A DNA stretch of 64,000 nt from Nocardiopsis eucommiae (GCA_018388625.1 CP074402.1:4836001-4900000), one strand, 5' to 3'; positions 47,161 to 57,680 are shown, counted from the first letter of the stretch. A program made the numbers and translations. The notes: a model not told the origin generated them from the letters alone.

Positions 47161-48435
47161 GCTGCCTGACCCTATCTCGCCTGCTGATGAATCCGGTACG
47201 GGTGAAAAGCGCCCGTGTGTCACTTTCCCCGTCGAGAGCCGCGAGGGCGTCCTCGATGAGGTCCCGGGGGTCCTCCAGGCCGATGGAGAACCGGACCGCG
47301 CCCGGGGAGACACCGGCGGCGGTCAGCTCGGCCTCGCTCATGTTCCGGTGCGAGGTCGACGCCACGTGCCCCGCCAGCGTGTGCGTGCCGCCGAGCGAGG
47401 CCGCGATGGTGGCCAGCTCCAGGCGGTCCGCGAAGGCCATGCCCTCGTCCCGGCCGCCGCGCGGGTGCACGGTGACCACGGCCCCGTGGCGGCCCTCGTC
47501 GAAGAGCTTGCCCGCGAGCTCGTGCCCGGGGTGCGAGGGCAGCGACGGGTGGTCGACCCGCTCCACCAGGGGTGCCCCTCCAGGGCCCGGGCGAAGGCCG
47601 CGGCGGTCGCGCACTGGCGCTCGACCCGCAGCGGCAGGGTCTCCAGCCCCCGGTGCAGCAGGTAGGCCTCGTCCGGGGCCAGGCACGGCCCGAGGTCGAT
47701 CCGGGCGGCGCGGACGCGGTCGATCAGGGCGGGGGCGGCCACGGCCACGCCGCCGGTGGTGTCGCTGTGCCCGCCCAGGTACTTGGTGGCCGAGTGCACG
47801 ACGACGTCCGCGCCGAACTCCAGCGGGCGGCAGACCGCCGGGGAGGCGAACGTGGAGTCCACCACCAGGGCGGCGCCCGCCGCACGCGCGATCCGCGCCA
47901 GGCCGGGCAGGTCGGAGACGGTCATGGCCGGGTTGGACAGGGTCTCGGTGAACACCACCCGGGTCTCGGGGGTGACCGCCGCGGCCACGGCGTCGAGGTC
48001 GGTGACGTCCACGAAGTCCGTGCGCACGCCGAACCGGCGCATCAGCCGGTCCAGCAGCGAGTAGGTGTTGCCGTAGATCGAGCGGGAGGCCACCACGTGA
48101 GCCCCTGCCTCGGTGAGGGCGAGCAGCACGGTGCTGAGGGCCGCCATGCCGGAGGCGAAGGCCTGGCCGCGCACCCGGTCCGGGAGCCCCGCGCCCTCCA
48201 GCGCCGCGACCGCGTCCGCGAAGGCGTCCACGGTGGGGCTGTCGATGCGGGCGTAGGAGTAGCCGTCACGCGTACCGGCCAGCACGTCCGCGAACCCCTG
48301 CGAGGTGTCGAACGCGTAGGTGGTGGCACGGTGGACGGGCATCCGCATGGGGCGTTCGGTGGGGACGGGGGCCTCCGGGGCCCGTACCGCCCGCGTGTGC
48401 TCCCCCGCGCTCCCGGAACCGGGTGTGTGTGTCAT
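47108..48435 (-). CDS. Cystathionine gamma-synthase/lyase-family PLP enzyme, frameshifted
   Basis: A trans-sulfuration enzyme of the Cys/Met-metabolism family. Seen: substrate motif YSYARIDSPTVDAF, FASGMAALSTVL, VVDSTFASP, and the PLP-lysine motif VVVHSATKYLGGHSD. The frame breaks at GGGG 47569-47572; one extra base continues with LVERVDHPSLPSHPGHELA. As read the end runs into ddl. One more G in GGGG at 47227-47230 would stop it at 47220, giving 405 residues, closer to the family norm. Synthase versus lyase versus methionine gamma-lyase cannot be settled by eye. Confidence 0.86.
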
Positions 48436-48446
48436 CGTGCTCGCTC

Positions 48447-49498
48447 TCAGACCCCGTAGCGCTCCGGCTTGGTGCTGCGTGACATGAACGCCAGCAGCGC
48501 CTGGGCCGGACTCATGTCGTGGTGCATCATCTTGACGACGGCCTCGGTGATGGGCATGTCGACCCCGTGGGTCCACCCGAGTTCGAGGATGGACTCGGAG
48601 GACTTGACCCCCTCCGCCGTCTGCTTCGTCTCCGCGACGACCTGTTCGAGGGTCTTGCCCGCGCCCAGTTTCTCACCGAAGGTCCGGTTCCGCGACAGCG
48701 GGGACGAGCATGTCGCCACCAGGTCGCCCATCCCGGCCAGACCGGACAGGGTGTGCTCGTCCGCGCCGAGCGTGACCGCGAGCCGGGTGGTCTCGGCCAG
48801 GCCCCGCGTGATCAGCGACGCCTTGGTGTTGTCACCGAACCCCATGCCCTCCGCGACGCCGACCGCCAGGCCGATCACGTTCTTCATCGCGCCGCCGATC
48901 TCCACGCCCACCAGGTCGGTGCTGGTGTAGGGGCGGAAGTACGCGGACTTGAAGAGCCCCTGGAGGTGGACGGCGGTCTCCTCGTGCGGGCAGGCCACCA
49001 CGGCGGTGGCGGGCTGGCGCTCGATGATCTCCCGGGCCAGGTTGGGGCCGGACACGACCGCGATCCGTTCCCGGGGCAGACCCAGGACCTCACCGACGAC
49101 CTGGCTCATCCGCATGAGGGTGCCGAGCTCGACGCCCTTCATGAGGCTGACGACCACCGCGTCCTCCGCGATGTGCCCGCGCCAGGAGGCGAGGTTCTCC
49201 CGCAGGGTCTGCGAGGGGACGGCCAGCACCACGACCCGGGCGCCGGTGAGCGCCTCGGCCGGGTCCGTGGTGGCGCGCAGCCCCCGTTGAGCGTGACCCC
49301 CGGGAAGTAGTCCGGGTTCTCCGAGGACTCGTTGACCGCGTCGACCACCTCGGCCCGGCGGCCCCACAGGACCACCTCGGCCACGGGGCCCTCGCCGTTC
49401 TTGCGCGCCAGGTCGGCCGCGTCCGCGACGATGTTGGCGAACGTGGTCCCCCAGGACCCGCTGCCCAGAACCGCGACCTTCACGTTCTCAGCGCTCAT
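48447..49498 (-). CDS. gpsA: Glycerol-3-phosphate dehydrogenase [NAD(P)+], frameshifted
   Basis: It reduces dihydroxyacetone phosphate to sn-glycerol-3-phosphate for phospholipid synthesis. The nucleotide-binding site VAVLGSGSWGTTFA is near the N-terminus; later VVSGPNLAREI, GAMKNVIGLAVGVAEGMGFGDN and GLAGMGDLVATCSS. The frame breaks at CCCCC 49281-49285, after FPGVTLNG; one extra base gives about 350 residues. An ATG four codons upstream (49510) overlaps the stop of the acyltransferase gene and is also possible. It works in the same pathway as that gene. Confidence 0.94.
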
Positions 49499-49506
49499 CT
49501 GGTCGC

Positions 49507-50337
49507 TCATGCCCCCGTGCTGTTCTTCCCGTTGTCGGTGTCGGCGCCCGCGTCCTCGGCGCCCACGGTGTCGTTCCCGGCCTCCTCGCGCTCCGCGCGC
49601 CGGGCCTCGGCCTCCTGCTGGCGGGCCTTCCGGTAGTCGAAGGGCTCCGAGGGCGGCTGCTCACCGCGGATGCCCGCCTGGAGGGCGGTGATGTCGGCCA
49701 TGATCGCCCGGGTGGCGCCGTCGAGGACGGTCGCGGTGAGCGGCTGGTCCCGGAACTCGGACAGGTCCACCGGCGGACCGGCGCTGAACTGGATGCGCTT
49801 GCGCGGGGGCAGCAGACGGGGCTTCTTCTCGCCGTAGGGCAGGATCTCCTGCTCACCCCAGTGCGCGACCGGGACGACCGGGACACCCGTGGTCAGGGCC
49901 AGCCGGGCCACGCCGTTCTTGGCGGTCATCGGCCACAGCTCGGGGTCGCGGGTGCAGGTGCCCTCCGGGTAGAAGATCACCGACGAACCGTCCTGGACCA
50001 GCGCCTTCTCCGCCTCACCCAGTGCCTTGACCGCGTCGGCGCTGCCGCGCTTGATCGGGATCTGGCCGGTGCTCCTGGCCACCGAGCGGACCACGGGGAT
50101 CTTCATGACCCCGTCCTTCATGGTGAAGGTCGGCCAGCGGCGGGCACCGATGTAGAGGAAGTGCGCGACGGTCAGGGGGTCGGTCACCGACAGGTGGTTG
50201 GCGGCGATGATCACCCCGCCCTGGGCGGGCACGTTCTCGGTGCCCTTCCACTCGGGCTTGGTCACGAACCACAGGACGAACCGGACGATGCGGGACACGA
50301 CCCACTTGACCCATCGCGATTCTCGTTGCTTGGCCAC
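49507..50337 (-). CDS. 1-acyl-glycerol-3-phosphate acyltransferase (PlsC-type)
   Basis: A membrane-associated acyltransferase of phosphatidic-acid synthesis. The catalytic NHLSVTD (NHx4D) is at about residues 47-53, with RGSADAVKAL and the FYPEGTCTRD block further on. A hydrophobic N-terminal stretch (about 10-27) would bind the membrane. The C-terminal 50 residues are charged and low in complexity. It overlaps gpsA, which supplies the glycerol-3-phosphate, so the pair is functionally matched. Confidence 0.92.
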   Translation of the reverse strand: MAKQRESRWVKWVVSRIVRFVLWFVTKPEWKGTENVPAQGGVIIAANHLSVTDPLTVAHFLYIGARRWPTFTMKDGVMKIPVVRSVARSTGQIPIKRGSADAVKALGEAEKALVQDGSSVIFYPEGTCTRDPELWPMTAKNGVARLALTTGVPVVPVAHWGEQEILPYGEKKPRLLPPRKRIQFSAGPPVDLSEFRDQPLTATVLDGATRAIMADITALQAGIRGEQPPSEPFDYRKARQQEAEARRAEREEAGNDTVGAEDAGADTDNGKNSTGA

Positions 50338-50504
50338 GGGGACTCCTCACTTCTCGCTCCCGGCCCGGTCCGGACCACGGAAGCTCAACCGACTCAGTCT
50401 AGGACGTGTACCGAAGTTCCGGGTGACGCCGTCTCCGGCCCGGACGGACACACCCAGGGCGCCCGCGCCGCGCCGTACCCCGAAGGCCTACCCTCGTCAC
50501 TGTC

Positions 50505-51236
50505 GTGGCCGTATCGACGTCCCGGGGAAGCGTGACCGGCTTTGGAGATCGTGACGGGGCCTCGCACCTCGGGGCGCGCTGGTCCCTGATCGTTCCAGTG
50601 AAGCACCTCGGTCGCGCCAAGACACGACTGGCCCGGGCCGCCGGGGACCTGCGGGAGGAACTGGCGCTCGCGATCGCCTGCGACACGGTGGCCGCCGCAC
50701 TGGCGTGCGCGGCGACGGCGGCGGTGTTCGCCGTCACCGAGGACCCGCGTGCGCGCGCCGAACTGACGGAGCTGGGCGCGGCGGTGGTCGGCGGCGAGCC
50801 GGGCGGAGGTCTCAACCCCGCCCTGGAGCACGGGGCGCGGGTCGCCGCGGCCGGGTTCCCGGGGTTCGGCGTGTGCGCGCTCTCGGCCGACCTGCCCGCG
50901 CTGCGCCCGGAGGAGCTGGAGCGGGTCCTGACGGCCGCCTCGACCCACGGACGGTCGTTCCTGGCGGACACGCCCGGAGCGGGGACCACCCTGCTGGCCG
51001 CGGCGCCCGGCGGCCGACTGGCCCCGGCCTTCGAGGGGGCCTCACGCGCGCGTCACCTGGCCGGTGGAGCTCGGGAGCTGCTGATCCCCGACGTGGCGTC
51101 GGTCCGGCGGGACGTGGACACCCCTGAGGACCTGGCGGCCGTCGCGGAGATGGGCGTGGGCCCCCGGACGAGCGCGCTGCTGGAGCGTCTCCCGACCGGT
51201 CACGCGGACCGGACGCACGGGCGGGCCCGGTCCTGA
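50505..51236 (+). CDS. cofC: 2-phospho-L-lactate (or phosphoenolpyruvate) guanylyltransferase CofC
   Basis: A nucleotidyltransferase of coenzyme F420 synthesis that activates a phospho-acid with GTP for CofD. Motifs: the Lys-rich SLIVPVKHLGRAKTRLA N-terminus, LNPALEHGA, ALSADLPALRPEEL (the DLP metal/nucleotide block) and FLADTPGAGTT. GTG start; 243 residues. Its presence points to an F420-using actinobacterium. It is divergent from the acyltransferase. Confidence 0.9.
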   Translation: MAVSTSRGSVTGFGDRDGASHLGARWSLIVPVKHLGRAKTRLARAAGDLREELALAIACDTVAAALACAATAAVFAVTEDPRARAELTELGAAVVGGEPGGGLNPALEHGARVAAAGFPGFGVCALSADLPALRPEELERVLTAASTHGRSFLADTPGAGTTLLAAAPGGRLAPAFEGASRARHLAGGARELLIPDVASVRRDVDTPEDLAAVAEMGVGPRTSALLERLPTGHADRTHGRARS

Positions 51237-51306
51237 GGCCGACGCCGGGACGCAGGGACCGCCCACGGGCGGCGACGACGTGCCCGGACCGGCCCCGGAC
51301 AGCACT

Positions 51307-51337
51307 CCGCCCGGGCCCCTCGTGGGAACCCGGGCGG
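51307..51337. terminator. Hairpin between convergent cofC and hup
   Basis: CCGCCCGGG (51307-51315) pairs with CCCGGGCGG (51329-51337), with a 13-base loop. It lies in the convergent gap and could end both transcripts. Confidence 0.65.
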
Positions 51338-51368
51338 GTGCGTCCTGACCGCCTGGCGGCGGTGAGGG

Positions 51369-51650
51369 CTACTTCTTGTCGCCGTTGACGAGCGCCTTGA
51401 AGTCAGCGCCAGCGCGGAACTTCGGAACGAAGCTCGCGGGGACGTTGATCGTGGCGCCAGTGGCGGGGTTGCGCGCGGTACGAGCCGCACGCTCGGACTT
51501 CTCGAAAACGCCGAAGCCCGTGATGGCGACCTTGTCGCCCGACGCCACGGTGGCCTGAATGGTCTCAAGCACAGCGTTGACCGCTTCGGTCGCGGTCTTC
51601 TTGTCTCCGAGACGGTCGGAGATCGCGTCGATCAGGTCACGCTTGTTCAT
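51369..51650 (-). CDS. hup: DNA-binding protein HU
   Basis: A 93-residue nucleoid protein that bends DNA. The ATG at 51650 follows a GGAGGAACC site. It begins MNKRDLIDAISDRLGDKKTA and has ITGFGVFEKSERAARTARNP, the DNA-binding arm region with the conserved RNP. This is the short HU form without the long basic tail of some actinobacterial paralogues. Confidence 0.96.
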   Translation of the reverse strand: MNKRDLIDAISDRLGDKKTATEAVNAVLETIQATVASGDKVAITGFGVFEKSERAARTARNPATGATINVPASFVPKFRAGADFKALVNGDKK

Positions 51651-51999
51651 AAGGTTCCTCCGGTTCCCCCTTGCTCGCACGAAATTAGGGGAAGCAGAGG
51701 CCCTTACACAAATACAAACGCCCACGGGCAAGGCGTGTCGGGCCCCTTCCGACCTGCGAGGTCACCCTGCGCGACGGTGGGGAAGCATGGGGCGGGGGTG
51801 GTGAACCAGCCCCTTTTGCCCCCTTCTGTGGTCCTCAAAAGCCTACGTATAACCGGATTCCGGGCTCCGGCCACGCCGCGCTTAAGGACACAAAGACCGT
51901 AAGCGAGCGCTCACGTCAAGTAAAGGTAAAATTATTCGGGACCGGGGGTGCGCTGAGTCACAGCGACCCCCGATCCCGTGTCGGAGCGGCGTTCCGGAG
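51651..51999 (-). promoter_or_regulatory. hup upstream region
   Basis: 350 bases between leuD and hup, with low GC at 51820-51945. On the minus strand a TTGACG lies near 51916-51921 and a TATACG near 51846-51851; which of these forms a promoter is unclear. No gene is seen. Confidence 0.4.
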
Positions 52000-52596
52000 C
52001 TAGAGCGTGACCGGCTTCCAGGGCTCCCTCGTGGTCTCGAACGCGCCGATCTCGTCCGTGTGACGGAGCGTCAGCGCGATGTCGTCCAGACCCTCCAGCA
52101 GACGCCAGCGGGTGTAGTCGTCGAGCTCGAACGGCTCCCGCACGTCCGCCCCCGGAGCGCGCACCTCGCGGGCGACGAGGTCCACGGTCACCTCGGTGGC
52201 GGGGTCGGCCTCGACGGCCGCCCACAGCCGGTCGATGACCTCCTGCGGCAGCAGGACGGTCAGCAGGCCGCCCTTGAGCGAGTTGCCCCGGAAGATGTCC
52301 GCGAAGCGCGAGGACAGCACGGCCCTGAAGCCGTAGTCCTGGAGCGCCCACACGGCGTGCTCACGGGAGGACCCGGTACCGAAGTCCGGCCCGGCCACCA
52401 GGACGGACGCGCCCTCGTACTCGGGACGGTTGAGCACGAAGTCCGGGTCGGACTTGCGCCACTCGGCGAACAGGCCGTCCTCGAACCCCGTGCGGCTGAC
52501 CCGCTTGAGGTAGACGGCGGGGATGATCTGGTCGGTGTCGACGTTGCTGGAGCGCAGCGGGACGGCCCGACCGGTGTGGACGTCGAACTTCTCCAT
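52000..52596 (-). CDS. leuD: 3-isopropylmalate dehydratase small subunit
   Basis: The swivelling domain of isopropylmalate isomerase in leucine synthesis. Motifs: VDTDQIIPAVYLKRVSRTGF, GPDFGTGSSREHAVWAL, and SSRFADIFRGNSLKGGLL. 198 residues. It follows leuC by 28 bases on the same strand. Confidence 0.97.
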   Translation of the reverse strand: MEKFDVHTGRAVPLRSSNVDTDQIIPAVYLKRVSRTGFEDGLFAEWRKSDPDFVLNRPEYEGASVLVAGPDFGTGSSREHAVWALQDYGFRAVLSSRFADIFRGNSLKGGLLTVLLPQEVIDRLWAAVEADPATEVTVDLVAREVRAPGADVREPFELDDYTRWRLLEGLDDIALTLRHTDEIGAFETTREPWKPVTL

Positions 52597-52624
52597 GGGA
52601 GGACTCTCCTGACGGGGTCGGGGA

Positions 52625-54031
52625 CTACTGCGGGTCCAGGTCGGCGGGCGAGGACAGGGTGCCGCGCACGGCGGTGGCGGCGGCGACCTGCGGCGACACG
52701 AGGTGGGTGCGACCGCCCCGGCCCTGGCGCCCCTCGAAGTTGCGGTTGGAGGTGGAGGCGCTGCGCTCGCCCGGCTTGAGCTGGTCCGGGTTCATGCCGA
52801 GGCACATCGAGCAGCCCGCCTCGCGCCACTCGGCGCCCGCGTCGAGGAAGACCTGCCCCAGGCCCTCCTCGTTGGCCTGCTCCTTGACCCGCATGGAACC
52901 GGGCACCACGAGCATCCGGACGCCGTCCGCGACCCTGCGTCCGCGCACGATCTCGGCGGCCGCCCGCAGGTCCTCGATCCGGCCGTTGGTGCACGAGCCG
53001 AGGAAGACGGTGTCCACCCGCACCTCGCGCATCGGCGTCCCCGGCGCGAGGTCCATGTACCTGAGGGCCTTCTCGGCGGAGGCGCGCGCGGAGGGGTCCT
53101 CGTAGGACGCGGGGTCGGGCACCTCGGCGTCCAACGGCACGCCCTGACCCGGGTTGGTGCCCCAGGTGACGAACGGGCTGAGCTCGTCGGCGTCCAGGAC
53201 CACCTCGGCGTCGAACTCGGCGCCCTCGTCGGTGCGCAGGCTCTTCCAGTGCTCGACGGCGGCGTCGAAGTCCGCGCCCTGAGGAGCGTGCGGGCGGCCC
53301 TGGACGTAGTCGAAGGTGGTCTGGTCCGGGGCGATCATCCCGGCGCGGGCGCCCGCCTCGATGGACATGTTGCACACCGTCATGCGGGCCTCCATGGACA
53401 GGGCCTCGATGGCCTCGCCCCGGTACTCGATGACGTAGCCCTGGCCGCCCCCGGTGCCGATCTTCGCGATCACGGCGAGGATGATGTCCTTGGCGGACAC
53501 CCCGGGCCGGAGCGTGCCGTTGACGGTGACGGCCATGGTCCGGAACGGCTGCATGGGCAGGGTCTGGGTGGCCAGGACGTGCTCGACCTGGCTGGTGCCG
53601 ATACCGAAGGCCAGGGCGCCGAACGCGCCGTGGGTGCTGGTGTGGCTGTCTCCGCAGACCACGGTCATGCCGGGCTGGGTGAGGCCGAGCTGGGGGCCGA
53701 CCACGTGCACCACGCCCTGGTCGATGTCGCCCATGGGGTGCAGGCGCACACCGAAGTCGGAGCAGTTCTTGCGCAGGGTCTCGACCTGCTTGCGGGAAAC
53801 CGGGTCCGCGATGGGGGCCAGGAGATCCATCGTCGGGACGTTGTGGTCCTCGGTGGCGATGGTCAGGTCCGGGCGGCGCACGCCGCGACCCGCCAGGCGC
53901 AGGCCCTCGAAGGCCTGCGGACTGGTCACCTCGTGGACGAGGTGGAGGTCGATGTAGAGCAGGTCCGGCTCGCCGTCGGCACGCCGGACGACGTGCTCCT
54001 CCCAGACCTTCTCGGCCATCGTGCGTGCCAT
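52625..54031 (-). CDS. leuC: 3-isopropylmalate dehydratase large subunit
   Basis: The [4Fe-4S] subunit of isopropylmalate isomerase. The ATG at 54031 (MARTMAEKVWEEH) is chosen over upstream frames. Motifs: VCGDSHTSTHGAFGALAFGI and the cluster cysteines in FLGSCTNGR and CSMCLGMNPD. 468 residues and an intact frame. It is divergent from the IclR-type regulator, which controls leuCD in relatives. Confidence 0.97.
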   Translation of the reverse strand: MARTMAEKVWEEHVVRRADGEPDLLYIDLHLVHEVTSPQAFEGLRLAGRGVRRPDLTIATEDHNVPTMDLLAPIADPVSRKQVETLRKNCSDFGVRLHPMGDIDQGVVHVVGPQLGLTQPGMTVVCGDSHTSTHGAFGALAFGIGTSQVEHVLATQTLPMQPFRTMAVTVNGTLRPGVSAKDIILAVIAKIGTGGGQGYVIEYRGEAIEALSMEARMTVCNMSIEAGARAGMIAPDQTTFDYVQGRPHAPQGADFDAAVEHWKSLRTDEGAEFDAEVVLDADELSPFVTWGTNPGQGVPLDAEVPDPASYEDPSARASAEKALRYMDLAPGTPMREVRVDTVFLGSCTNGRIEDLRAAAEIVRGRRVADGVRMLVVPGSMRVKEQANEEGLGQVFLDAGAEWREAGCSMCLGMNPDQLKPGERSASTSNRNFEGRQGRGGRTHLVSPQVAAATAVRGTLSSPADLDPQ

Positions 54032-54127
54032 GGGCGATCGCCCCTCTCGTGTGTCGCGTCTCGTGCTCGCCTCGTCACGGGGTGCTTCGCCAGGGCCGCG
54101 GGCCTCGCGCACGGATGTGCGGCCGAC

Positions 54128-54162
54128 TTGCATTCCATATTTCGAGACGGCAATATCAAGCC
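54128..54162. promoter_or_regulatory. Shared leuC/ndgR control region
   Basis: ATATT (54137-54141) and AATAT (54152-54156) form an inverted repeat with a 10-base centre, just before the regulator's ATG at 54163. TTGCAT (54128-54133) with CAATAT (54151-54156) may form a rightward promoter with a 17-base spacer, in which case the regulator message would be almost leaderless. The repeat is a candidate binding site for the regulator. Confidence 0.5.
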
Positions 54163-54896
54163 ATGGACAACTCTAGCTCATCCAGCGGTGTCGGTGTCCT
54201 GGACAAGACGATGTCCGTCCTCGACGCCCTGGAGTCGGGGCCCGCGTCGCTGGCCCAGCTGGTCCAGATCACCGGTCTGGCCCGCCCCACCGCCCACCGT
54301 CTCGCCGTCGCCCTGGAACGGCACCGCATGGTCACCAGGGACAGCCAGGGCAGGTTCGTGCTCGGGCCGCGCCTGGGAGAGCTGTCGATCGCCACCGGCG
54401 AGGACCGCCTGCTCGCCGTGGCCGCGCCCGTCCTGGTCCAGCTGCGCGACCTGACCGGCGAGAGCGCCCAGCTCTACCGCCGCCAGGGCGACCTGCGCGT
54501 GTGCGTGGCAGCCTCCGAACGCAGCAGCGGCCTGCGCGACACCGTCCCGGTCGGCAGCGAACTGCCCATGAACGCCGGTTCGGCCGCCCAGGTCCTGCTG
54601 GCCTGGGAGGACTCCGACCGCATCCGCCGCTCGCTCGTGGGCGCCCGCTTCACCGCCGCCAGCCTCGCCCAGGTACGGCGCCGCCGCTGGGCCCAGAGCG
54701 TCGCGGAACGCGAGCAGGGCGTGGCCTCGGTCTCCGCTCCGGTGTCCGGCCCGGGCGGCCGCGTGATCGGGGCGGTGTCCGTCTCCGGTCCCATAGAGCG
54801 TCTGACCCGCTCCCCGGCCGCATCCACTCGCAGGCCGTGGTGTCCGCCGCCGAGAAGATCAGCGAGTCACTGCACACCTACGAGGGCTCGCACTAG
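54163..54896 (+). CDS. ndgR: IclR-family regulator, NdgR/LtbR type, frameshifted
   Basis: A DNA-binding regulator of leucine and related amino-acid synthesis. An N-terminal winged helix (SVLDALESGPASLAQLVQIT, then GLARPTAHRLAVALE) is followed by the IclR effector domain with GVASVSAPV and VIGAVSVSGP. The frame breaks at CCCC 54812-54815, 27 codons before the end; one extra C restores the closing IHSQAVVSAAEKISESL and 244 residues. Divergence from leuCD is the hallmark of NdgR/LtbR in Streptomyces and Corynebacterium. Confidence 0.93.
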
Positions 54897-55041
54897 GCGC
54901 CCGACCACCACACCACCCCGGACCCGCACACCCCCTCCCCCACAGGAACGCGCACTGGCCGCGTCCGCCGAACCCGGCGGGCGCGGCCTCCGTCGTCCCC
55001 GGGGCGCCTCCGCGAGGGGCTCCGAAAGAGCGGCCCCGCCT

Positions 55042-55077
55042 CTGGACTCTTATTGACACTCTGTCTAACATGACGGA
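55042..55077 (+). promoter_or_regulatory. Promoter and TetR-type operator of the ephD operon
   Basis: TAACAT (55066-55071) is a fair -10, with TGGACT 17 bases upstream (55043-55048). Transcription would then begin at or near the ATG at 55078, so the message would be leaderless. The 18-base inverted repeat TCTGTC-N6-GACGGA (55060-55077) is centred exactly on the -10, the classic position for repression. The TetR-family gene at the end of the operon is the likely binder. Confidence 0.6.
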
Positions 55078-55952
55078 ATGTCTCACAAGAACGTGACCGG
55101 GAACACAGACACCCGGGCCGAGCTCGACGCCTTCCGTGAGCTGCAACAGCTCGCCTACCAGGCCGCCAGCGACGTGGCGGCCACCCTCGAACCCGGTGTG
55201 ACCGAACGCGAGGCCGCCCGGCGCGTCCGTGAACACCTGGAGGCGCGCGGCGTCCAGGACTGGTTCCACACCCCTTCGCCTGGTTCGGGGACCGCACCGC
55301 CTTCCGGAACTTCCGCGTGCCGCTCCAGTTCTTCCCCACCGGACGTCGGTTGGAGGAGGGCATGCCCTTCATCCTCGACTGCGCCCCCGTCCGGGACGGC
55401 TACGTCGCGGACATCGGCTACTCCGGTTACCTGGGCGAGAACGCCCTGCACGACCTCCTCATGGACGACCTGCGCGCGCACCGGGACCTGATCGTGGAGC
55501 GGGTCGGGGCGGGCGACACCCTCCAGGACGTGTACCGCGCCGTGGACGCCCTCATCCGCGAACAGGGCCACGACAACCGGCACCGGGTCTACCCCGGCCG
55601 CGTCATCGCGCACCGGGTGGCCAGGGTCAGGTCCCGGCTGCCCCGGGCGATCGTCGCGGGGTTCGGCGTCCGCTCCCTCCAGACCCTGGTCGGGGACCTC
55701 GTCGTCGAACGCCTGCACCACCGCTCACCCCTGTGGGCGGACGGCGACGTCTCCGCGCACCCCGCCACCCCCGGCCTGTGGGCGGTCGAGCCCCACATCG
55801 GCTTCCGCGACATCGGGGTGAAGTTCGAGGAGATCCTCGTCGTCACCGAGGACGGGGCCCACTGGCTCGACGACGACCTGCCGCACGTCCGCCGCTGGGC
55901 CCGGACGGCCCCCGCCACCGCCGCGACCAGCCAGGAGACCGCGACCGTATGA
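55078..55952 (+). CDS. M24 family metallopeptidase, frameshifted
   Basis: A protein of the aminopeptidase P/methionine-aminopeptidase (pita-bread) fold, 291 residues. Metal-site regions: FILDCAPVRDGYVADIGYS with two Asp, VYPGRVIAHRVAR with His, and the Glu residues in VEPHIGFRD and VKFEEILVV. The frame breaks at CCCC 55271-55274; one extra C restores FAWFGDRTAFRNF. It has no N-terminal creatinase domain. Its substrate is unknown. The stop overlaps the next ATG, so it belongs to the operon. Confidence 0.83.
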
Positions 55953-57680
55953 GCACCCGCCCGCAGCACCGCGTCACCGCCACCGACGGCCAGCGCCTGG
56001 CCGTCTACTCCGCCGGGGACCCCGCCCGCCCCACCCTCGTCCTGGTCCACGGCTACCCGGACAACGCCACCGTCTGGGACGCCCTCGTCCACGACCTGGC
56101 CGCCGACCACCACGTCGTCACCTACGACGTCCGGGGCGCAGGGCGCTCCACCGCCCCCGACGACCGCTCCGGCTACCTGCTGGACCAGCTCGCGGACGAC
56201 CTGCGCGCCGTGGTCGACTCCGTCAGCCCGGACCACCCCGTGCACGTGGTCGCGCACGACTGGGGCTCCATCCAGGCCTGGCACGCGGTCACCGAGCCCG
56301 AGCACTCCCCCGCTTCGCGTCCTTCACCTCGATCTCCGGCCCCGACCTCGACCACGCGGGCCACTGGCTCCGAAAGGCCCCGGACGGGGTCCGCACCGTG
56401 CTGCGCCAGGCCGTGCGCTCCAGTTACATCGGGTTCTTCGGCACCCCCGGGCTGCCCGAGGCCGCCTGGCTCAGCGGGATCGGCGGCCTGGCCCTGGCCG
56501 GTCTGGAACGCGTCGGCGGCGGCCCCCGCGTGCCCGCCCGACGCGCCACCCGCGACTACCTCAACGGGCTGGCCCTGTACCGCGCCAACATGCTCCGCCG
56601 CTTCACCCGCCCCACCGAACGCCGCACCAGCGTGCCGGTGCAGGCCCTGGCCCCCACCCACGACGCGTTCATGGTCGACCAGCTCCAGTCCAACGCCGGG
56701 CGCTGGGTGGACGACTTCCGGTTCCACCGCTTCCAGGGCGGGCACTGGTCGGTCCGCTCCCGGCCCGCCCCCGTCGCCCGCCGCGTCCGCGCGTTCGTGG
56801 CCGAGATCGAGTCCGGGGCGCCCCGCCCGGTCCGCAACCTCACCGCCCAGCAGGCCCGCCGTCACGGGGGCGCGTTCGCCGGTCAGGTCGCCGTGATCAC
56901 CGGGGCGGGCAGCGGTATCGGACGCTGTCTCGCCTTCGAGCTGGCCGAGCGCGGGGCGCGGATCGTCGCGGTCGACGTCAACGGGCCCGCCGCCGAACGG
57001 ACCGCCGCGCTCTGTTCCCTGGTCACACCCGGCTCCACGGCCCAGCGCGTGGACGTCACCGACGCCGCCGCCATGCACGCGCTCGCCGCGTGGGTGCGTG
57101 ACGAGTACGGGGTGCCCGACATGGTGGTGAACAACGCCGGGATCGGTGTGGCCGGACCCTTCCTGGAGGCCAGCACGGAGGACCTCGAACGGGTCGTGGA
57201 CACCAACCTGTGGGGCGTGATCCACGGCGTCCGCGCCTTCGCGCCGATGATGGTGGAGGGCGGAGGCGGGGGCCGGATCGTCAACACGGCCTCGGCCGCC
57301 TCCTACCTGCCCTCACGCCTGTACGGCGCCTACTCGGCCACCAAGGCGGCGGTCCTCGGCCTGAGCCGTTCCCTGCGCGGTGAGCTCGCGGGCCGGGGGT
57401 GTCCGTCACGGCGGTCTGCCCGGGCCTGATCGACACCGGGATCATCTCCAGCGCCCGCCTCTCCGGCATGGGCGAGGTGTCCCGGGCCAAGGAGCGGCTC
57501 AACCGGCTGTACCGGCTGCGCGGCTACACCCCGGAGAGGGCGGCGCGACGGATCGCGGACGCCGTCGAGTCCGACCCGGAGATCGTCCCGGTCACCAGTG
57601 AGGCCCACATCGGCCTGGCCCTGTCCCGGCTCTCTCCCGCCGCCCTGCGCGCGTACGCCCGTCTGGCGCCGCCGTCCTGA
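55949..57680 (+). CDS. ephD: Alpha/beta hydrolase-SDR fusion, EphD type, twice frameshifted
   Basis: A two-domain enzyme of 577 residues like mycobacterial EphD. The N-terminal alpha/beta hydrolase has LVHGYPDNATVWDAL, an Asp nucleophile region VVAHDWGSIQAW (about residue 105) and a late His in FQGGHWS. The C-terminal short-chain dehydrogenase starts near residue 308 with VAVITGAGSGIGRCLA, then NNAGIG and the catalytic YSATKAA. Frame breaks at CCCCC 56307-56311 and GGGGG 57395-57399 each need one base. The fusion suggests epoxide or ester opening followed by alcohol oxidation on a lipid. Confidence 0.88.

Noticed and set aside
52703..54454. A 583-codon plus-strand frame opposite leuC
   Set aside because: Shadow of the intact leuC gene, with no ribosome site or recognisable domain.
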